A stretch of 64,000 bases of DNA from Arthrobacter sp. StoSoilB20 (GCF_019977295.1 NZ_AP024651.1:2356001-2420000), one strand, 5' to 3'. Numbered from the stretch's first letter, positions 17,342 to 26,623 are shown. A program made the numbers and translations. Notes: a model not told the origin generated them from the sequence alone.

Positions 17342-18950
17342 GCTGGTGATCGAGGACCTGACGGTGGTGGGTGCCGACGCCGCGCGCCCGGTCCTTTCCG
17401 GCGTGAGCCTTGCAGTACATCCCGGCGAGTTTGTAGCGCTCGTGGGCGGTTCGGGGTCGGGCAAGACCATGACTGCCCGGTCCGTCCTGCAGTTGCTGCC
17501 GGAGCAGTTGCGGATTGCTTCGGGGTCCATCCATGTGGGCTCCATTGACGTGACCTGTGCCCCTGAAGGTGAACTGAACCGCATCCGGGGTGGCCGGCTG
17601 GGGATGCTGTTCCAACAGCCCAAGAAGATGTTCAACCCCAATAAGACCATCCGCGCCCATCTCAGGGAACCACTGCGTCTCCATTCAGGCCTGCGCGGTA
17701 AAGCTGCGGACGCCAAGGTGCTGGAGCTGTTGGGTGAAGTGGGATTCGAGGATCCGCAGTGGGGCGCCAGGTCCTACCCGCATCAACTTTCCGGTGGCAT
17801 GGCCCAGCGTGCAATGACAGCCATGGCCTTGGCGGGCCAGCCTGGAATCCTGCTTGCCGACGAGCCGACGTCCGCGCTGGACAAGGTCCTGGAACGCCAG
17901 ATCCTGCAGTTGCTGGACCGCGAACGGAGCCAGCGCGGACTGGGAATTCTCTACATCACCCACAACCTGGCTTCCGTTGCGGCCTTTGCTGACCGAGTGT
18001 TGGTGATGGACGCAGGGAAGATCGTGGAGTCCGGCACTACCGAAGAAGTGTTGGGAAGTCCGAGGACGCCCTACACGCAGAGGCTCCTGGAAGCCTCGAA
18101 CCTACTGCCATCGGGGACTGTGAAGCAGCCGAAGCCGGGCCCCGCTGTCCTCACCCTGAACGGCGTGGTGAAGAACTTCGGACGAAGCAGGCGGGGCCGC
18201 ACTCCAGCGCTGGATGCTGTTTCCCTTGAACTGAACAAGGGCGAGATCCTCGGGGTGCTCGGCCAGTCAGGATCGGGGAAAAGCACCCTCGCCCGGTCCA
18301 TCGTCGGTCTTGAAGGAATCAGCAGCGGCAGCATCACCCGGGCTCTGTCGGCAGGCCGCCTTACGGATAACACTGCCGTCCAATTGGTGTTCCAGGAACC
18401 ACACGACGCCTTCGACCCGCGCATGACGCTCCGCGCCAGCCTGGAAGCACCTTTACCGCGGGAACTTTCAGCGGGCTTGAAAACGCAGCGGCTGAACGAT
18501 GCCATGACCGAGGTGGAATTGGACCCCGCGCTGCTGGACAGGCGCCCCGGCCAATGCTCCGGAGGCCAGTTGCAGCGGGTCACCATCGCCAGGGCACTCC
18601 TGCTGGAGCCCGAGGTGCTCATTTGCGACGAAGCAACCTCTGCCCTGGATGCCCTGACACAGAGAACCATCCTTGATCTGCTGCAACGCCTGCACCGCGA
18701 ACGGGGACTCTCCCTGATGATGATCACCCACGACATGGACGTGGTCCGCCACATGTGCCAGCGCGTAGCCGTCCTTTACCAAGGGCGGTTGGTGGAGCTG
18801 ACGGACACGGACAAGTTCTTCACTGACCCCCAGCACCACCACAGCAAAGACTTGGTCTCGGCAGCGATTCCCTGCAGGGGATTGCATCTGAAAAAGATGA
18901 GGACACCCCTGCACGGGCAGGGAGCAAGCGCCAACTCAAATACCGCGTGA
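17334..18950 (+). CDS. Fused two-domain ABC ATPase of the iron-box operon
   Basis: This 538-residue cytoplasmic protein carries both ATPase domains of an Opp-type importer in one chain. Domain 1 has GGSGSGKTM, LSGGMAQR and LLADEPTSALD; domain 2 has GQSGSGKST, CSGGQLQR (Cys in place of Leu in the signature) and VLICDEATSALD, each with a THN or THD switch histidine. The ATG at 17334 follows GGAGGGCC. It overlaps the second permease gene and closes the operon. Fusion contrasts with the separate ATPases of the fructan locus at 3267-5320. Confidence 0.93.
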   Translation: MPELVIEDLTVVGADAARPVLSGVSLAVHPGEFVALVGGSGSGKTMTARSVLQLLPEQLRIASGSIHVGSIDVTCAPEGELNRIRGGRLGMLFQQPKKMFNPNKTIRAHLREPLRLHSGLRGKAADAKVLELLGEVGFEDPQWGARSYPHQLSGGMAQRAMTAMALAGQPGILLADEPTSALDKVLERQILQLLDRERSQRGLGILYITHNLASVAAFADRVLVMDAGKIVESGTTEEVLGSPRTPYTQRLLEASNLLPSGTVKQPKPGPAVLTLNGVVKNFGRSRRGRTPALDAVSLELNKGEILGVLGQSGSGKSTLARSIVGLEGISSGSITRALSAGRLTDNTAVQLVFQEPHDAFDPRMTLRASLEAPLPRELSAGLKTQRLNDAMTEVELDPALLDRRPGQCSGGQLQRVTIARALLLEPEVLICDEATSALDALTQRTILDLLQRLHRERGLSLMMITHDMDVVRHMCQRVAVLYQGRLVELTDTDKFFTDPQHHHSKDLVSAAIPCRGLHLKKMRTPLHGQGASANSNTA

Positions 18951-19042
18951 ACCGATGCCTGGGTTCCGCAAAAAGATCATCATGCTTACTATTGTGGGGC
19001 GGCGCGTGATGTCAGAGCTGCAGAGCACACATTGGAGCGGAC

Positions 19043-19249
19043 ATGGCACTGAGCAAGGGAACCCACGTGGAGTGGAATACCTCCCAAGGAAAGACGCACG
19101 GAAAGATCCTGGAAAAGAAGACCAGCGACTTCGAGCTTGACGCCAACACCCATCGGGCCTCCGAAGAAGATCCGCAGTACGTTGTTGAATCCGAAAAAAC
19201 GGGTGCACGGGCGGCGCACAAAGGCTCGGCCCTTACCGAGAAGAAGTAG
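19043..19249 (+). CDS. HVA1/TUDOR-like small protein (DUF2945 type)
   Basis: This 68-residue protein begins KGTHVEWNTSQGKTHGKI and fits the hypervirulence-associated TUDOR-domain (HVA1, formerly DUF2945) family: a short beta barrel with a charged tail. It is cytoplasmic and basic to neutral. Function is unknown; members often lie near stress genes. Only 4 bp separate it from the SQR-like flavoprotein gene, so they are probably co-transcribed. Confidence 0.82.
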   Translation: MALSKGTHVEWNTSQGKTHGKILEKKTSDFELDANTHRASEEDPQYVVESEKTGARAAHKGSALTEKK

Positions 19250-19253
19250 GCCC

Positions 19254-20450
19254 ATGTCCAACCACCATGATGTAGTCATCATCGGCGGAGGTAATGCTGG
19301 GGTATCGCTGGCGGCACGCCTAAGGCGCTACGGGGTCAAGGATATCGCCCTCATTGAGCCCAAGGACCATCACCTCTATCAGCCGCTGTTCTCCCATATT
19401 GCCGGTGGCAGGGCTGAGGTCAAGGAGGCCATCCGCAGCCAGTCATCCGTGACGCCCAAGGGAGTTGCCTGGATCAAGGACAAAGCTGTGGATGTAGACA
19501 CCACCGCCAACGCAGTGTTGCTGGCAACGGGCAGAACCGTAAGCTACCAGCACCTGGTTGTTTGTCCAGGGCTTCAGTACCAGTGGGATGCTGTGCCGGG
19601 CTTGGCGGAGGCTGTCCATTCCCCCTACGGCGCTTCGCATTATGAGTTCGAGCTCGCCCCGAAAGCCTGGTCCCTTCTGCGCAGCGTGCGGTCCGGCACC
19701 GTAATTTTCACCATGCCATCAGGGCCCATCAAATGTGGGGGTGCCAGTCAGAAGCCGATGTACCTGGCCTGTGACTACTGGCGTGAACAGGGCGTTCTGG
19801 ACAATATCCGGGTAGTGATGGTGCAGCCCTATCCCACAGTGTTCGGCGTGCCCGAGGTAGACAGGGAGCTTGAGCGGATCATCGCCGCGTACGGCATTGA
19901 ACTGCGGACAAACAGCGAATTGGTGGCTGTGGATCCCGTAGGCAGGCAGGCAACCATCCGCAACATAGTCACCGGTACAACAGAGGACCTGGCCTACGAC
20001 GTCCTCAATGCGGTGCCGCCCCAGTCGGCACCGGACTGGCTCGCGGCAACGGACTTGCCGGCCCCTGGCCGGCAGGATGGATTTGTCGAAGTCGATACCG
20101 AGACGTTGCGCCACGTCCGCTTCGCTAATATTTGGTCCCTCGGCGACGCCGCAGCCACCACCAATTCCAAGGCCGGCGGCGCGCTGCGGAAGCAGACCAA
20201 GGTGCTGGCCAGGAACCTGGTTGCCGCGCGCCGTGGAAAACCGCCGGTGATGAAATACAACGGCTATTCAGTGTGCCCCTTCACCGTCTCCCGCACCACG
20301 GTGGTCTTTGCCGAGTTCGATCACCGGTACCGCCCGATGCCCACCTTTCCCCGGGTGCCCACGTGGAAGGAAAGCCGGTTGTCGTGGTGGGTGGACCGCA
20401 TCATGTTCCCCAAGGTCTACTGGCACATGATCCTCAAAGGCCGGGCCTGA
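19254..20450 (+). CDS. NAD(P)/FAD-dependent oxidoreductase, sulfide:quinone reductase-like
   Basis: This 398-residue flavoprotein starts with a dinucleotide-binding motif (VVIIGGGNAGVSLAARL) and shares the SQR/Ndh-2 arrangement: an NHHDVVII strand, IFTMPSGPIKCGGASQKPMYL in the middle (a Cys at the usual redox position) and a C-terminal hydrophobic/aromatic tail (SRLSWWVDRIMFPKVYWHMI) that could bind membrane. The ATG at 19254 gives the Rossmann motif its normal place; the upstream open frame runs through the HVA1 gene. Sulfide oxidation into the quinone pool is likely but a type II NADH dehydrogenase-like role is not excluded. Confidence 0.84.
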   Translation: MSNHHDVVIIGGGNAGVSLAARLRRYGVKDIALIEPKDHHLYQPLFSHIAGGRAEVKEAIRSQSSVTPKGVAWIKDKAVDVDTTANAVLLATGRTVSYQHLVVCPGLQYQWDAVPGLAEAVHSPYGASHYEFELAPKAWSLLRSVRSGTVIFTMPSGPIKCGGASQKPMYLACDYWREQGVLDNIRVVMVQPYPTVFGVPEVDRELERIIAAYGIELRTNSELVAVDPVGRQATIRNIVTGTTEDLAYDVLNAVPPQSAPDWLAATDLPAPGRQDGFVEVDTETLRHVRFANIWSLGDAAATTNSKAGGALRKQTKVLARNLVAARRGKPPVMKYNGYSVCPFTVSRTTVVFAEFDHRYRPMPTFPRVPTWKESRLSWWVDRIMFPKVYWHMILKGRA

Positions 20451-20487
20451 GGAGTCCGTTCCCACCACGGCACCGCGTAGTTTGGGG

Positions 20488-21381
20488 CTACGGCGTGGGA
20501 CTTCCACCGTTGACGTTCAAAGTCTCGCCCACCACATAACTTGATTCGGGCGAGGCCAGGAACACATAGGCCGGTGCGAGCTCTGCCGGCTGGCCGGCGC
20601 GGCCCAGGGGAGTGGACTGGCCGAACTCCGGCAAGGCTTCCTTGGGCTGGCCGCTGCTGACCTGAAGCGGTGTCCAAATGGGACCCGGGGCCACAGCGTT
20701 GACGCGGATGCCCTTGGGGGCAAGCTGCTGGGCCAGGCCTTTGGTGAAGTTATTGATGCTTGCCTTGGTGGTGGCATAGTCCACCAGGGTGGGCGAGGGG
20801 TTGTAGGCCTGGATGGAGGTGGTGTTGATGATGGTGGAACCGGCGGGCAGGTGGGGAAGTGCGGCCTTGGTCAGCCAGAACATTGCATAGACATTGGTCT
20901 TCAGGGTGTGGTCGAACTGTTCGTCGGTAATGTCCGCGAGCTCTTCCTGTGCTACTTGCTTTCCGGCGTTGTTCACCAGGATGTCCACCCCGCCCAGGAC
21001 GGCCACGGCGGTATCGACTACTTCCTGGCATGTGGCGGAATCCTTCAGGTCGCCGGGGACCTTGACGGCCTTGCGGCCCGCGGCTTCGATAATGCCGGCG
21101 ATCCTGCTTGCGTCCTCTTCTTCTTCGGGCAGGTAGGAGAGCACCACGTCTGCACCCTCCCTCGCGAAGGCAATGGCCGTCGCCGCGCCGATGCCCGAGT
21201 CCGCTCCTGTGACGATCGCCTTGCGGCCGTCCAGCCGCCCTGTTCCACGGTAGGTTTCCTCGCCGAGGTCCGCTTTCGGTGTCAGCTCTGCATCCAGGCC
21301 CGGCTCGGGCTGGTGCTGTTTGGGCGGGGAAATCTGCTCATAGGCGGTGACAGGGTTCCGGAACGTGTACTGGTCAGTCAT
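20488..21381 (-). CDS. SDR family oxidoreductase, YghA-like
   Basis: This 297-residue short-chain dehydrogenase has the TGADSGIGAA cofactor motif at about 60, NNAG and the catalytic YATTK with the preceding Ser. An extra ~40-residue N-terminal segment (PPKQHQPEPGLDAEL) is typical of the YghA/general stress SDR group. NADPH-dependent reduction of an aldehyde or ketone is expected; the substrate is not defined. It is convergent with the SQR-like gene across 37 bp that holds only a weak imperfect stem. Confidence 0.9.
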   Translation of the reverse strand: MTDQYTFRNPVTAYEQISPPKQHQPEPGLDAELTPKADLGEETYRGTGRLDGRKAIVTGADSGIGAATAIAFAREGADVVLSYLPEEEEDASRIAGIIEAAGRKAVKVPGDLKDSATCQEVVDTAVAVLGGVDILVNNAGKQVAQEELADITDEQFDHTLKTNVYAMFWLTKAALPHLPAGSTIINTTSIQAYNPSPTLVDYATTKASINNFTKGLAQQLAPKGIRVNAVAPGPIWTPLQVSSGQPKEALPEFGQSTPLGRAGQPAELAPAYVFLASPESSYVVGETLNVNGGSPTP

Positions 21382-21513
21382 GGTTGTCCTCCTGATGTCC
21401 GACGGATGGCGTGTTGTTGATACATCATGAAAAAGCTAAGGAAGCTTATGAATCAACCCTAAGCATGGCGACGCCTGTGTGCAAAGCCTGTGATGGATCC
21501 TGGCAGCCAGCCG

Positions 21514-22788
21514 TTACGGTAACTGGCCGGAAGCGGCCGACGGCGGGAGGTCGCCGTCGTGCGTCTGTCGTGTTGGTGCCGGACCCTTGTCCTCGGGCCC
21601 AACGGCTGGCGTGGAAGTCGCGCCCTTGCGTTGGAGTTCCCGCAAAGCCAGCAACGGGAACAGCAGGACCGAAAGCATCCCGGCGCCCACCAGGGCGGAG
21701 GAGAAGCCGCTGGTAATGAACCCGTGCTCACGGCCAATAGTGGTCACGGCCACGATGATCGGCAGGCCCGTCGCCCCGAACAGGAGGAGTGCCCGTTTGT
21801 CCGCTTTGGTGGAGCCGCGGGGAGCTGCGAGCAGGGACGGGAGCCCGCGAATGACCAGCAGGAGGACCAGGAACAGCGGAACCAGGACCAGCGTGCCGGG
21901 GCTGGACGTCAAGGCGCCGAGATCAAAATTGATCCCGGTATCGATGAAGAAAACAGGCACCAGGAAGCCGAAGGCGACCGCGTCGATTTTCGTTTCAATG
22001 ACTTTTCGATCCTCTTCGGGAGCCCGCGCGATGGTCACCTGCCAAAGAACGCCGGCGGCGAAAGCGCCCAACAGCATGTCCAGCCCCAGGACCATGCTCA
22101 GCACAACCAGCGAGCTAAGGACCAGCATGATGGAGCGCATGGCGAATTGGCTGCTGGTGTGGAGGGTTCGGGTAATTTGCGCGTGCAGGACAGTGTGCTG
22201 CGCCTTGGAAGCGAAGAAAATGGCCACACAGGTCAGGAGCACGAACCCCAGCAACACCACAGATGCCGTTCCCACCTGCTTCCCGGTGAAGAAAAGCGAA
22301 ATCGCGATGAGGGGACCGAACTCCCCGACAGCGCCCAGGGCAGCAACGGCCGTGCCTGTGGGTGACGTGGATTTACCGGCATCACGGATGATGGGCAGCA
22401 GGGTTCCCAATGCTGTGGAGCACAAGGCGACTCCGATGATGACGGCCGACTCCGGGGCCGGAGCCAGAGCAAGGCCTGCGCCGATTCCGGCAGCCAAAGA
22501 GATCAGCCAGCCTGCCGAAGCGCGCCTGATGGGACGTCCGCGGATGGCCGTGAAGTCGATTTCATTTCCCGCGACGAAAAACAGCATGGCCAGTCCGAAA
22601 TCGGCCAAGGTGTCGGTGAAGGTCGTGGAGTCGATCCATCCAAGCAAGCTCGGGCCCAAGAGGATCCCCAGGACAATTTCGAACACCACGATCGGAACCT
22701 TGACCACGGGATCAAGCAGTCGGACGGCAATGGGGGCCGCAACTGCCAACGCTGCAATGAGCACCAGGGATCCGGGCAGGTCTTGCAT
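21514..22788 (-). CDS. Cation:proton antiporter, CPA2/KefB-like
   Basis: This 424-residue membrane protein has about twelve hydrophobic segments and motifs of the Na+(K+)/H+ exchanger domain: FEIVLGILLGPSLLGW, FFVAGNEIDF and a long C-terminal cytosolic tail without a clear TrkA-N domain. The ATG at 22788 directly follows the LigD-type gene's stop with a single base between, implying coupled translation. A longer frame runs back through the LigD gene and is rejected. Likely role: pH or ion homeostasis. Confidence 0.87.
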   Translation of the reverse strand: MQDLPGSLVLIAALAVAAPIAVRLLDPVVKVPIVVFEIVLGILLGPSLLGWIDSTTFTDTLADFGLAMLFFVAGNEIDFTAIRGRPIRRASAGWLISLAAGIGAGLALAPAPESAVIIGVALCSTALGTLLPIIRDAGKSTSPTGTAVAALGAVGEFGPLIAISLFFTGKQVGTASVVLLGFVLLTCVAIFFASKAQHTVLHAQITRTLHTSSQFAMRSIMLVLSSLVVLSMVLGLDMLLGAFAAGVLWQVTIARAPEEDRKVIETKIDAVAFGFLVPVFFIDTGINFDLGALTSSPGTLVLVPLFLVLLLVIRGLPSLLAAPRGSTKADKRALLLFGATGLPIIVAVTTIGREHGFITSGFSSALVGAGMLSVLLFPLLALRELQRKGATSTPAVGPEDKGPAPTRQTHDGDLPPSAASGQLP

Positions 22789-22789
22789 G

Positions 22790-24034
22790 TCAGGATCCGT
22801 GCCGTCCCTGCCATTCCTTGCCCGCCCACGGATCGTAGTCGGCGAGGAGTTCCTCTTGCGGTGGCCGCTCGTTTTCCGGTACATGCTGCAGGTTCACCCG
22901 AACCCTGTACCAGAGCGAACTGGAGCCCCTCATGCCGTCAATCAGGACATCGGCGGGGTGCAACGCGGAGACGACGCCGGGATGCCGTCCTTTCCACTCC
23001 TCAAACGCAGCGATGGCCTCGGGTTTGGTCTTGGTGCGAGCCACCTCGATGAGCGGCATGGCGGACATCCGGCGGCCGGATCCGTCTCCTGCCCGGGGAG
23101 CTTTCTCGGCCGGCCCCAGTTCAGCGGCCAATGCCAGCAGTGCGTCGAGGGAGCCCACGGCGCGGTCGATGCCGGCGTGCGGATCACCCATTTCGGCATA
23201 GCGGTCCGGGACAGTGAGCACGGTGAACTCCTCCGGGCGGATGGAGCGTACTTCAGCCCAGGTCAGAGGTGTCGAGACGCGGGCATCGGGAAGTGAGCGG
23301 ACGGAGTAGGCCGAAGCCACAGTGCGGTCCTTGGCGTTCTGGTTGAAGTCCACGAACACACTTTCACCCCGCTCCTCCTTCCACCATCTGGCGGTGGCAA
23401 GCCCGGGCGCACGGTTTTCGACTTCCCGGGCGAGGGTTTCGGCTGCGAGCCGCACTTGGCGGTAGGACCAGTTGGGAGCAATCCGCACCAGGATGTGGAG
23501 CCCCCGGGACCCGCTCGTCTTCGGCCACCCCGCCAGCCCGACGTCGTCGAGGACGTCCTGGGCGACATATGCGGTATCGACGATCTGTGACCAATCCACA
23601 CCAGGCATGGGGTCAAGGTCCACTCGAAGCTCGTCAGGGTGGTCCAGATCCTCAGCACGGACAGGATGCGGATTGAGGTCGAGGCAGCCGAGGTTCACCA
23701 CCCAGGCCAGTCCCGCGGCATCCCGGATAACGGTCTCTTCTGCTGAGGTTCCCGAGGAGTAGTGGAGAGTGGCCGTGTCGATGAACGGTGGGTGGTTTTC
23801 CGGAACGCGCTTCTGGAAGAACGGCTCGGCGTCAATGCCCTTGGGAAAGCGTTTGAGTACCATGGGCCGGCCACCGGCTCCCCGCAGCGCACCATCGGCC
23901 ACCGCCAGGTAGTAGTTGACCAGGTCGAGCTTGGTCACGCCGGGTCCGGGAAAAACCACCTTGTGGGGATTCGAGACGCGAACCTCTGCACCGTCAATGT
24001 CGAAGATCTCCGCCGGGGTCTTGGAGGGGCTCAT
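22790..24034 (-). CDS. LigD-type DNA polymerase/primase domain protein (stand-alone)
   Basis: This 414-residue protein contains the archaeo-eukaryotic primase fold of LigD polymerase domains. The metal-binding DLD lies in DELRVDLDPMPG (Asp139, Asp141), followed by KTSGSRGLHILVRI and the NQNAKDRTVASAYSVR segment. In bacterial NHEJ this domain fills in break ends, often with ribonucleotides. No ligase or phosphoesterase domain is attached and no ku gene is nearby. The end abuts the antiporter gene. A second homologue is at 61300. Confidence 0.93.
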   Translation of the reverse strand: MSPSKTPAEIFDIDGAEVRVSNPHKVVFPGPGVTKLDLVNYYLAVADGALRGAGGRPMVLKRFPKGIDAEPFFQKRVPENHPPFIDTATLHYSSGTSAEETVIRDAAGLAWVVNLGCLDLNPHPVRAEDLDHPDELRVDLDPMPGVDWSQIVDTAYVAQDVLDDVGLAGWPKTSGSRGLHILVRIAPNWSYRQVRLAAETLAREVENRAPGLATARWWKEERGESVFVDFNQNAKDRTVASAYSVRSLPDARVSTPLTWAEVRSIRPEEFTVLTVPDRYAEMGDPHAGIDRAVGSLDALLALAAELGPAEKAPRAGDGSGRRMSAMPLIEVARTKTKPEAIAAFEEWKGRHPGVVSALHPADVLIDGMRGSSSLWYRVRVNLQHVPENERPPQEELLADYDPWAGKEWQGRHGS

Positions 24035-24188
24035 GCGGTCACGCTAGCAATGAACGGCTGTCCCAACCAGAGGAGCCGAAGAAAAACTGGGTCGCGTTCT
24101 TTGCGGTGGGAGCGACAATTCCAGAACTGGCATTTAAATTTAAAGTCGGTATGGTGATGGTAAAGCACCTACGAATGGAGTGATTGGA

Positions 24189-24323
24189 TTGTCGGGAAAA
24201 TCCCCCAGCAGCGCCAAGGCGAAAAAGTCCGGAAAAACCATCCTGGAGAAGCGGGCCGAAAAGAGGGCTAAAGCAGCCGGTAGCGACAACTTATTTTCCA
24301 AGCCGCGAAAAAACCAGCGGTAG
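24189..24323 (+). CDS. Small basic protein (44 aa), TTG start
   Basis: A 44-residue open frame begins with TTG at 24189, 8 nt after a GGAG site, and ends at TAG. The product is very basic and low in complexity: a KSPSSAKAKKSGKTILEKRAEKRA-like stretch (quoted loosely) then a short tail ending in KPRKNQR. An alternative GTG start is at 24180. It follows an AT-rich stretch (TTTAAATTTAAA at 24133) that may hold its promoter. Short lysine-rich proteins like this occur in related actinobacteria; function unknown. Confidence 0.6.
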   Translation: MSGKSPSSAKAKKSGKTILEKRAEKRAKAAGSDNLFSKPRKNQR

Positions 24324-24395
24324 CCACCGGGTCGCCATGCTGCTGCGGGTAAGCGTCAGGCCCTGCCCGCAGCAGCGCCCTGACTTCGGTGGTCC

Positions 24396-24418
24396 AGGAT
24401 GACGGCGGACGTCATCCT
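24396..24418. terminator. Perfect 9-bp stem-loop between two small genes
   Basis: AGGATGACG and CGTCATCCT arms flank a 5-nt GCGGA loop. A second perfect 11-bp inverted repeat lies just upstream (24339-24349 with 24366-24376). Together they form a two-hairpin region after the 44-aa gene. There is no strong T-run, so it may be a mRNA-end or processing structure. It makes the TTG at 24421 a poor start for the next gene. Confidence 0.55.
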
Positions 24419-24441
24419 CATTGAGTAATGAGAGTGCAGTC

Positions 24442-24792
24442 TTGAAACAAAACATTGCAGCACTTATTGTGCCGGCCAGGATTTCCTTGCCCATTAAATT
24501 GGTTCATATCGGACAGGGGCTGGATTTGCGGCAAGAACTCGTGCGGGGGAATGTCGAGACAATTACCGGCCGGGGGTGGCATGTTTTCCTGAATGACGAG
24601 GCAAAATTTATCCCCCTGCCGCTGAACCCCCGTGCTGAAGTGTTGATCCGGGAGGCCGGCATCCCCGTGGAGGACACCATCAATGGTGATGCCGTGTTCC
24701 TCGGCCACGGAAGCGACGGAGACGATGCTTCGGTTCCCGGACACCTGTTGATCAAGGCCGAACGCCTCTTCGGGACCCCGTTGGCGGCATAG
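24442..24792 (+). CDS. DUF3846 domain protein
   Basis: This ~116-residue protein fits the DUF3846 family: AALIVPARISLPIKLVHIG, a GWHVFLNDEAKF segment, PLNPRAE and the GDAVFLG core. Family members are small cytoplasmic proteins of unknown function, common in actinobacteria and their phages. TTG at 24442, 7 nt after GAGAG, is favoured over TTG at 24421, which directly follows a hairpin. The 5' part is more AT-rich than its neighbours. Confidence 0.68.
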   Translation: MKQNIAALIVPARISLPIKLVHIGQGLDLRQELVRGNVETITGRGWHVFLNDEAKFIPLPLNPRAEVLIREAGIPVEDTINGDAVFLGHGSDGDDASVPGHLLIKAERLFGTPLAA

Positions 24793-24873
24793 CGGCCATT
24801 CAGCAGCCGCAGAGGCAGGCAGACTATATTTGGCCATGTCAGCCCGCCACCACACACAGGGAGCCTGCACACA

Positions 24874-26622
24874 ATGGCCAAGGAACTTGCCACCCAGCTC
24901 ATCGAACAACTCCAGGCTGCCGGGGTGCAGCGCATCTACGGAATTGTCGGTGACAGCCTCAATCCGATAGTGGACGCTGTGCGAAAAACCGGGGGTTCGG
25001 CCAAAGGAGGCATCGACTGGATCCACGTCCGCCATGAGGAGGCGGCCGCCTTCGCCGCCGCTGCCGAGGCACAACTGACCGGCAGGCTTGCCGTGTGCGC
25101 AGGTTCCTGCGGACCGGGAAACCTGCACTTGATCAACGGACTGTACGACGCCAACCGAACCGGGGCGCCGGTGTTGGCGATCGCCTCGCATATCCCCAGC
25201 AAGCAGATCGGAAGCGGCTTCTTCCAGGAAACGCATCCTGACCGGTTGTTCACCGAATGCTCGGTGTATTCGGAACTGATCAGCACGGCGGAGCAGGCGC
25301 CCCGGGTCATGCACAGCGCCATCCAGAACGCGATCGCCCTCAGGGGAGTCTCAGTGGTGACCCTTCCGGGCGACATCGCCGGCCTCGAAGCCGTCGTGCC
25401 CACTCCGGCACCTGCCACGTTCCGGCCCGCCACCGTGGTGCCCGATCCGGCCAGCGTGCAGGACCTCGCCCAGGCGATCAACGACGCCGGCAAGGTGGCC
25501 ATTTTCGCCGGTGCCGGCGTCGAAGGCGCCCACAGCGAACTCATGGCGCTGGCCGAACTCATCAATGCCCCCATTGGCCACTCGCTCCGGGGAAAGGACT
25601 TTGTCCAGTACCGGAATCCTTTCGACATTGGCATGACCGGGCTCCTGGGCTATGGCGCAGCGGCAGAGGGCATTGAAGATGCCGAGCTGCTGATCCTGTT
25701 GGGCACCGACTTCCCGTATGACCAGTTCCTGCCCGATACCCGGACGGCCCAAGTGGACAGGGCTGCCCAGCGGCTGGGCAGGCGGACAGACGTGGACATC
25801 GCAGTACACGGCGATGTCCTGCCGACGCTCACAGCACTGCTGCCGTTGGTCCAGGCGAAGAAGAACCGCCGGTTCCTGGACCAGATGCTCAAGAAACACG
25901 ACCGCCTGATGAACAAGGCCGTGGGGGCCTACACGCGGAAGGTGGAGAAAAAGCAGCCGATCCACCCCGAATATGCCGCTTCCTTGCTTGACCAGCTTGC
26001 AGCAGAGGATGCAATCTTCACGGCGGATACCGGTATGTGCAACGTCTGGACCGCGCGGTACATCAACCCGCTGGGCACGCGGCGGCTGATTGGTTCCTTC
26101 CTTCACGGTTCCATGGCCAACGCCCTCCCGCACGCAATCGGTGCGCAGGTGGCCTATCCCGGCCGGCAAGTCGTGTCCGTATCCGGGGATGGTGGCCTGT
26201 CCATGTTGCTTGGTGAGCTCATCACGGTTGCCGCGCACAAGTTGCCCGTGAACGTGGTGGTGTTCAACAACTCCACGCTGGGCATGGTGAAACTGGAGAT
26301 GCTGGTGGACGGCCTTCCTGATTTTGGCGTGGACGTCCCGGATGCCAACTACGCCGGGGTAGCCAAAGCGTTGGGGTTCCATGCAGTGCGCGTTACGGAC
26401 CCGGCGGACATAGAGTCTGCTTACCGGGAGGCATTTGCGCATCCCGGACCGTCACTGGTGGAACTCATTACAGACCCGAACGCGCTGTCCATTCCACCGA
26501 AAATCTCCGGATCCCAGGTCATTGGGTTCGCTACGGCGATGTCCAAGGTGGTCCTGAACCGGGGAGCAGGCGAGGCCGTGAGCATGGCGCGCAGCAACCT
26601 CCGGAACATTCCGCGGCGCTGA
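24874..26622 (+). CDS. poxB: Pyruvate:quinone oxidoreductase (pyruvate dehydrogenase, PoxB-like)
   Basis: This 582-residue ThDP/FAD enzyme decarboxylates pyruvate to acetate and CO2, passing electrons to the membrane quinone pool. The N-terminal domain holds the cofactor Glu in HVRHEEAAAF (about 55) and CAGSCGPGNLHLINGLYDANR; the FAD domain is central; GDGGLSMLLGELITVAAHKLPVNVVVFNN is the ThDP-Mg motif. The LNRGAGEAVSMARSNLRNIPRR tail resembles the membrane-binding terminus of PoxB. It is convergent with the uvrA paralogue with one base between stops. It may serve carbon overflow. Confidence 0.93.
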   Translation: MAKELATQLIEQLQAAGVQRIYGIVGDSLNPIVDAVRKTGGSAKGGIDWIHVRHEEAAAFAAAAEAQLTGRLAVCAGSCGPGNLHLINGLYDANRTGAPVLAIASHIPSKQIGSGFFQETHPDRLFTECSVYSELISTAEQAPRVMHSAIQNAIALRGVSVVTLPGDIAGLEAVVPTPAPATFRPATVVPDPASVQDLAQAINDAGKVAIFAGAGVEGAHSELMALAELINAPIGHSLRGKDFVQYRNPFDIGMTGLLGYGAAAEGIEDAELLILLGTDFPYDQFLPDTRTAQVDRAAQRLGRRTDVDIAVHGDVLPTLTALLPLVQAKKNRRFLDQMLKKHDRLMNKAVGAYTRKVEKKQPIHPEYAASLLDQLAAEDAIFTADTGMCNVWTARYINPLGTRRLIGSFLHGSMANALPHAIGAQVAYPGRQVVSVSGDGGLSMLLGELITVAAHKLPVNVVVFNNSTLGMVKLEMLVDGLPDFGVDVPDANYAGVAKALGFHAVRVTDPADIESAYREAFAHPGPSLVELITDPNALSIPPKISGSQVIGFATAMSKVVLNRGAGEAVSMARSNLRNIPRR

Positions 26623-26623
26623 C

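Noticed and set aside
20451..20487. Imperfect stem CACCGCGTAG/CTACGGCGTG between convergent genes
   Set aside because: It has an internal mismatch and no T-run; not strong enough to call a terminator.
21587..23296. A 569-codon + strand frame spanning the antiporter and LigD genes
   Set aside because: It runs antisense through two well-supported genes and has repetitive Arg/Ser/Thr composition.
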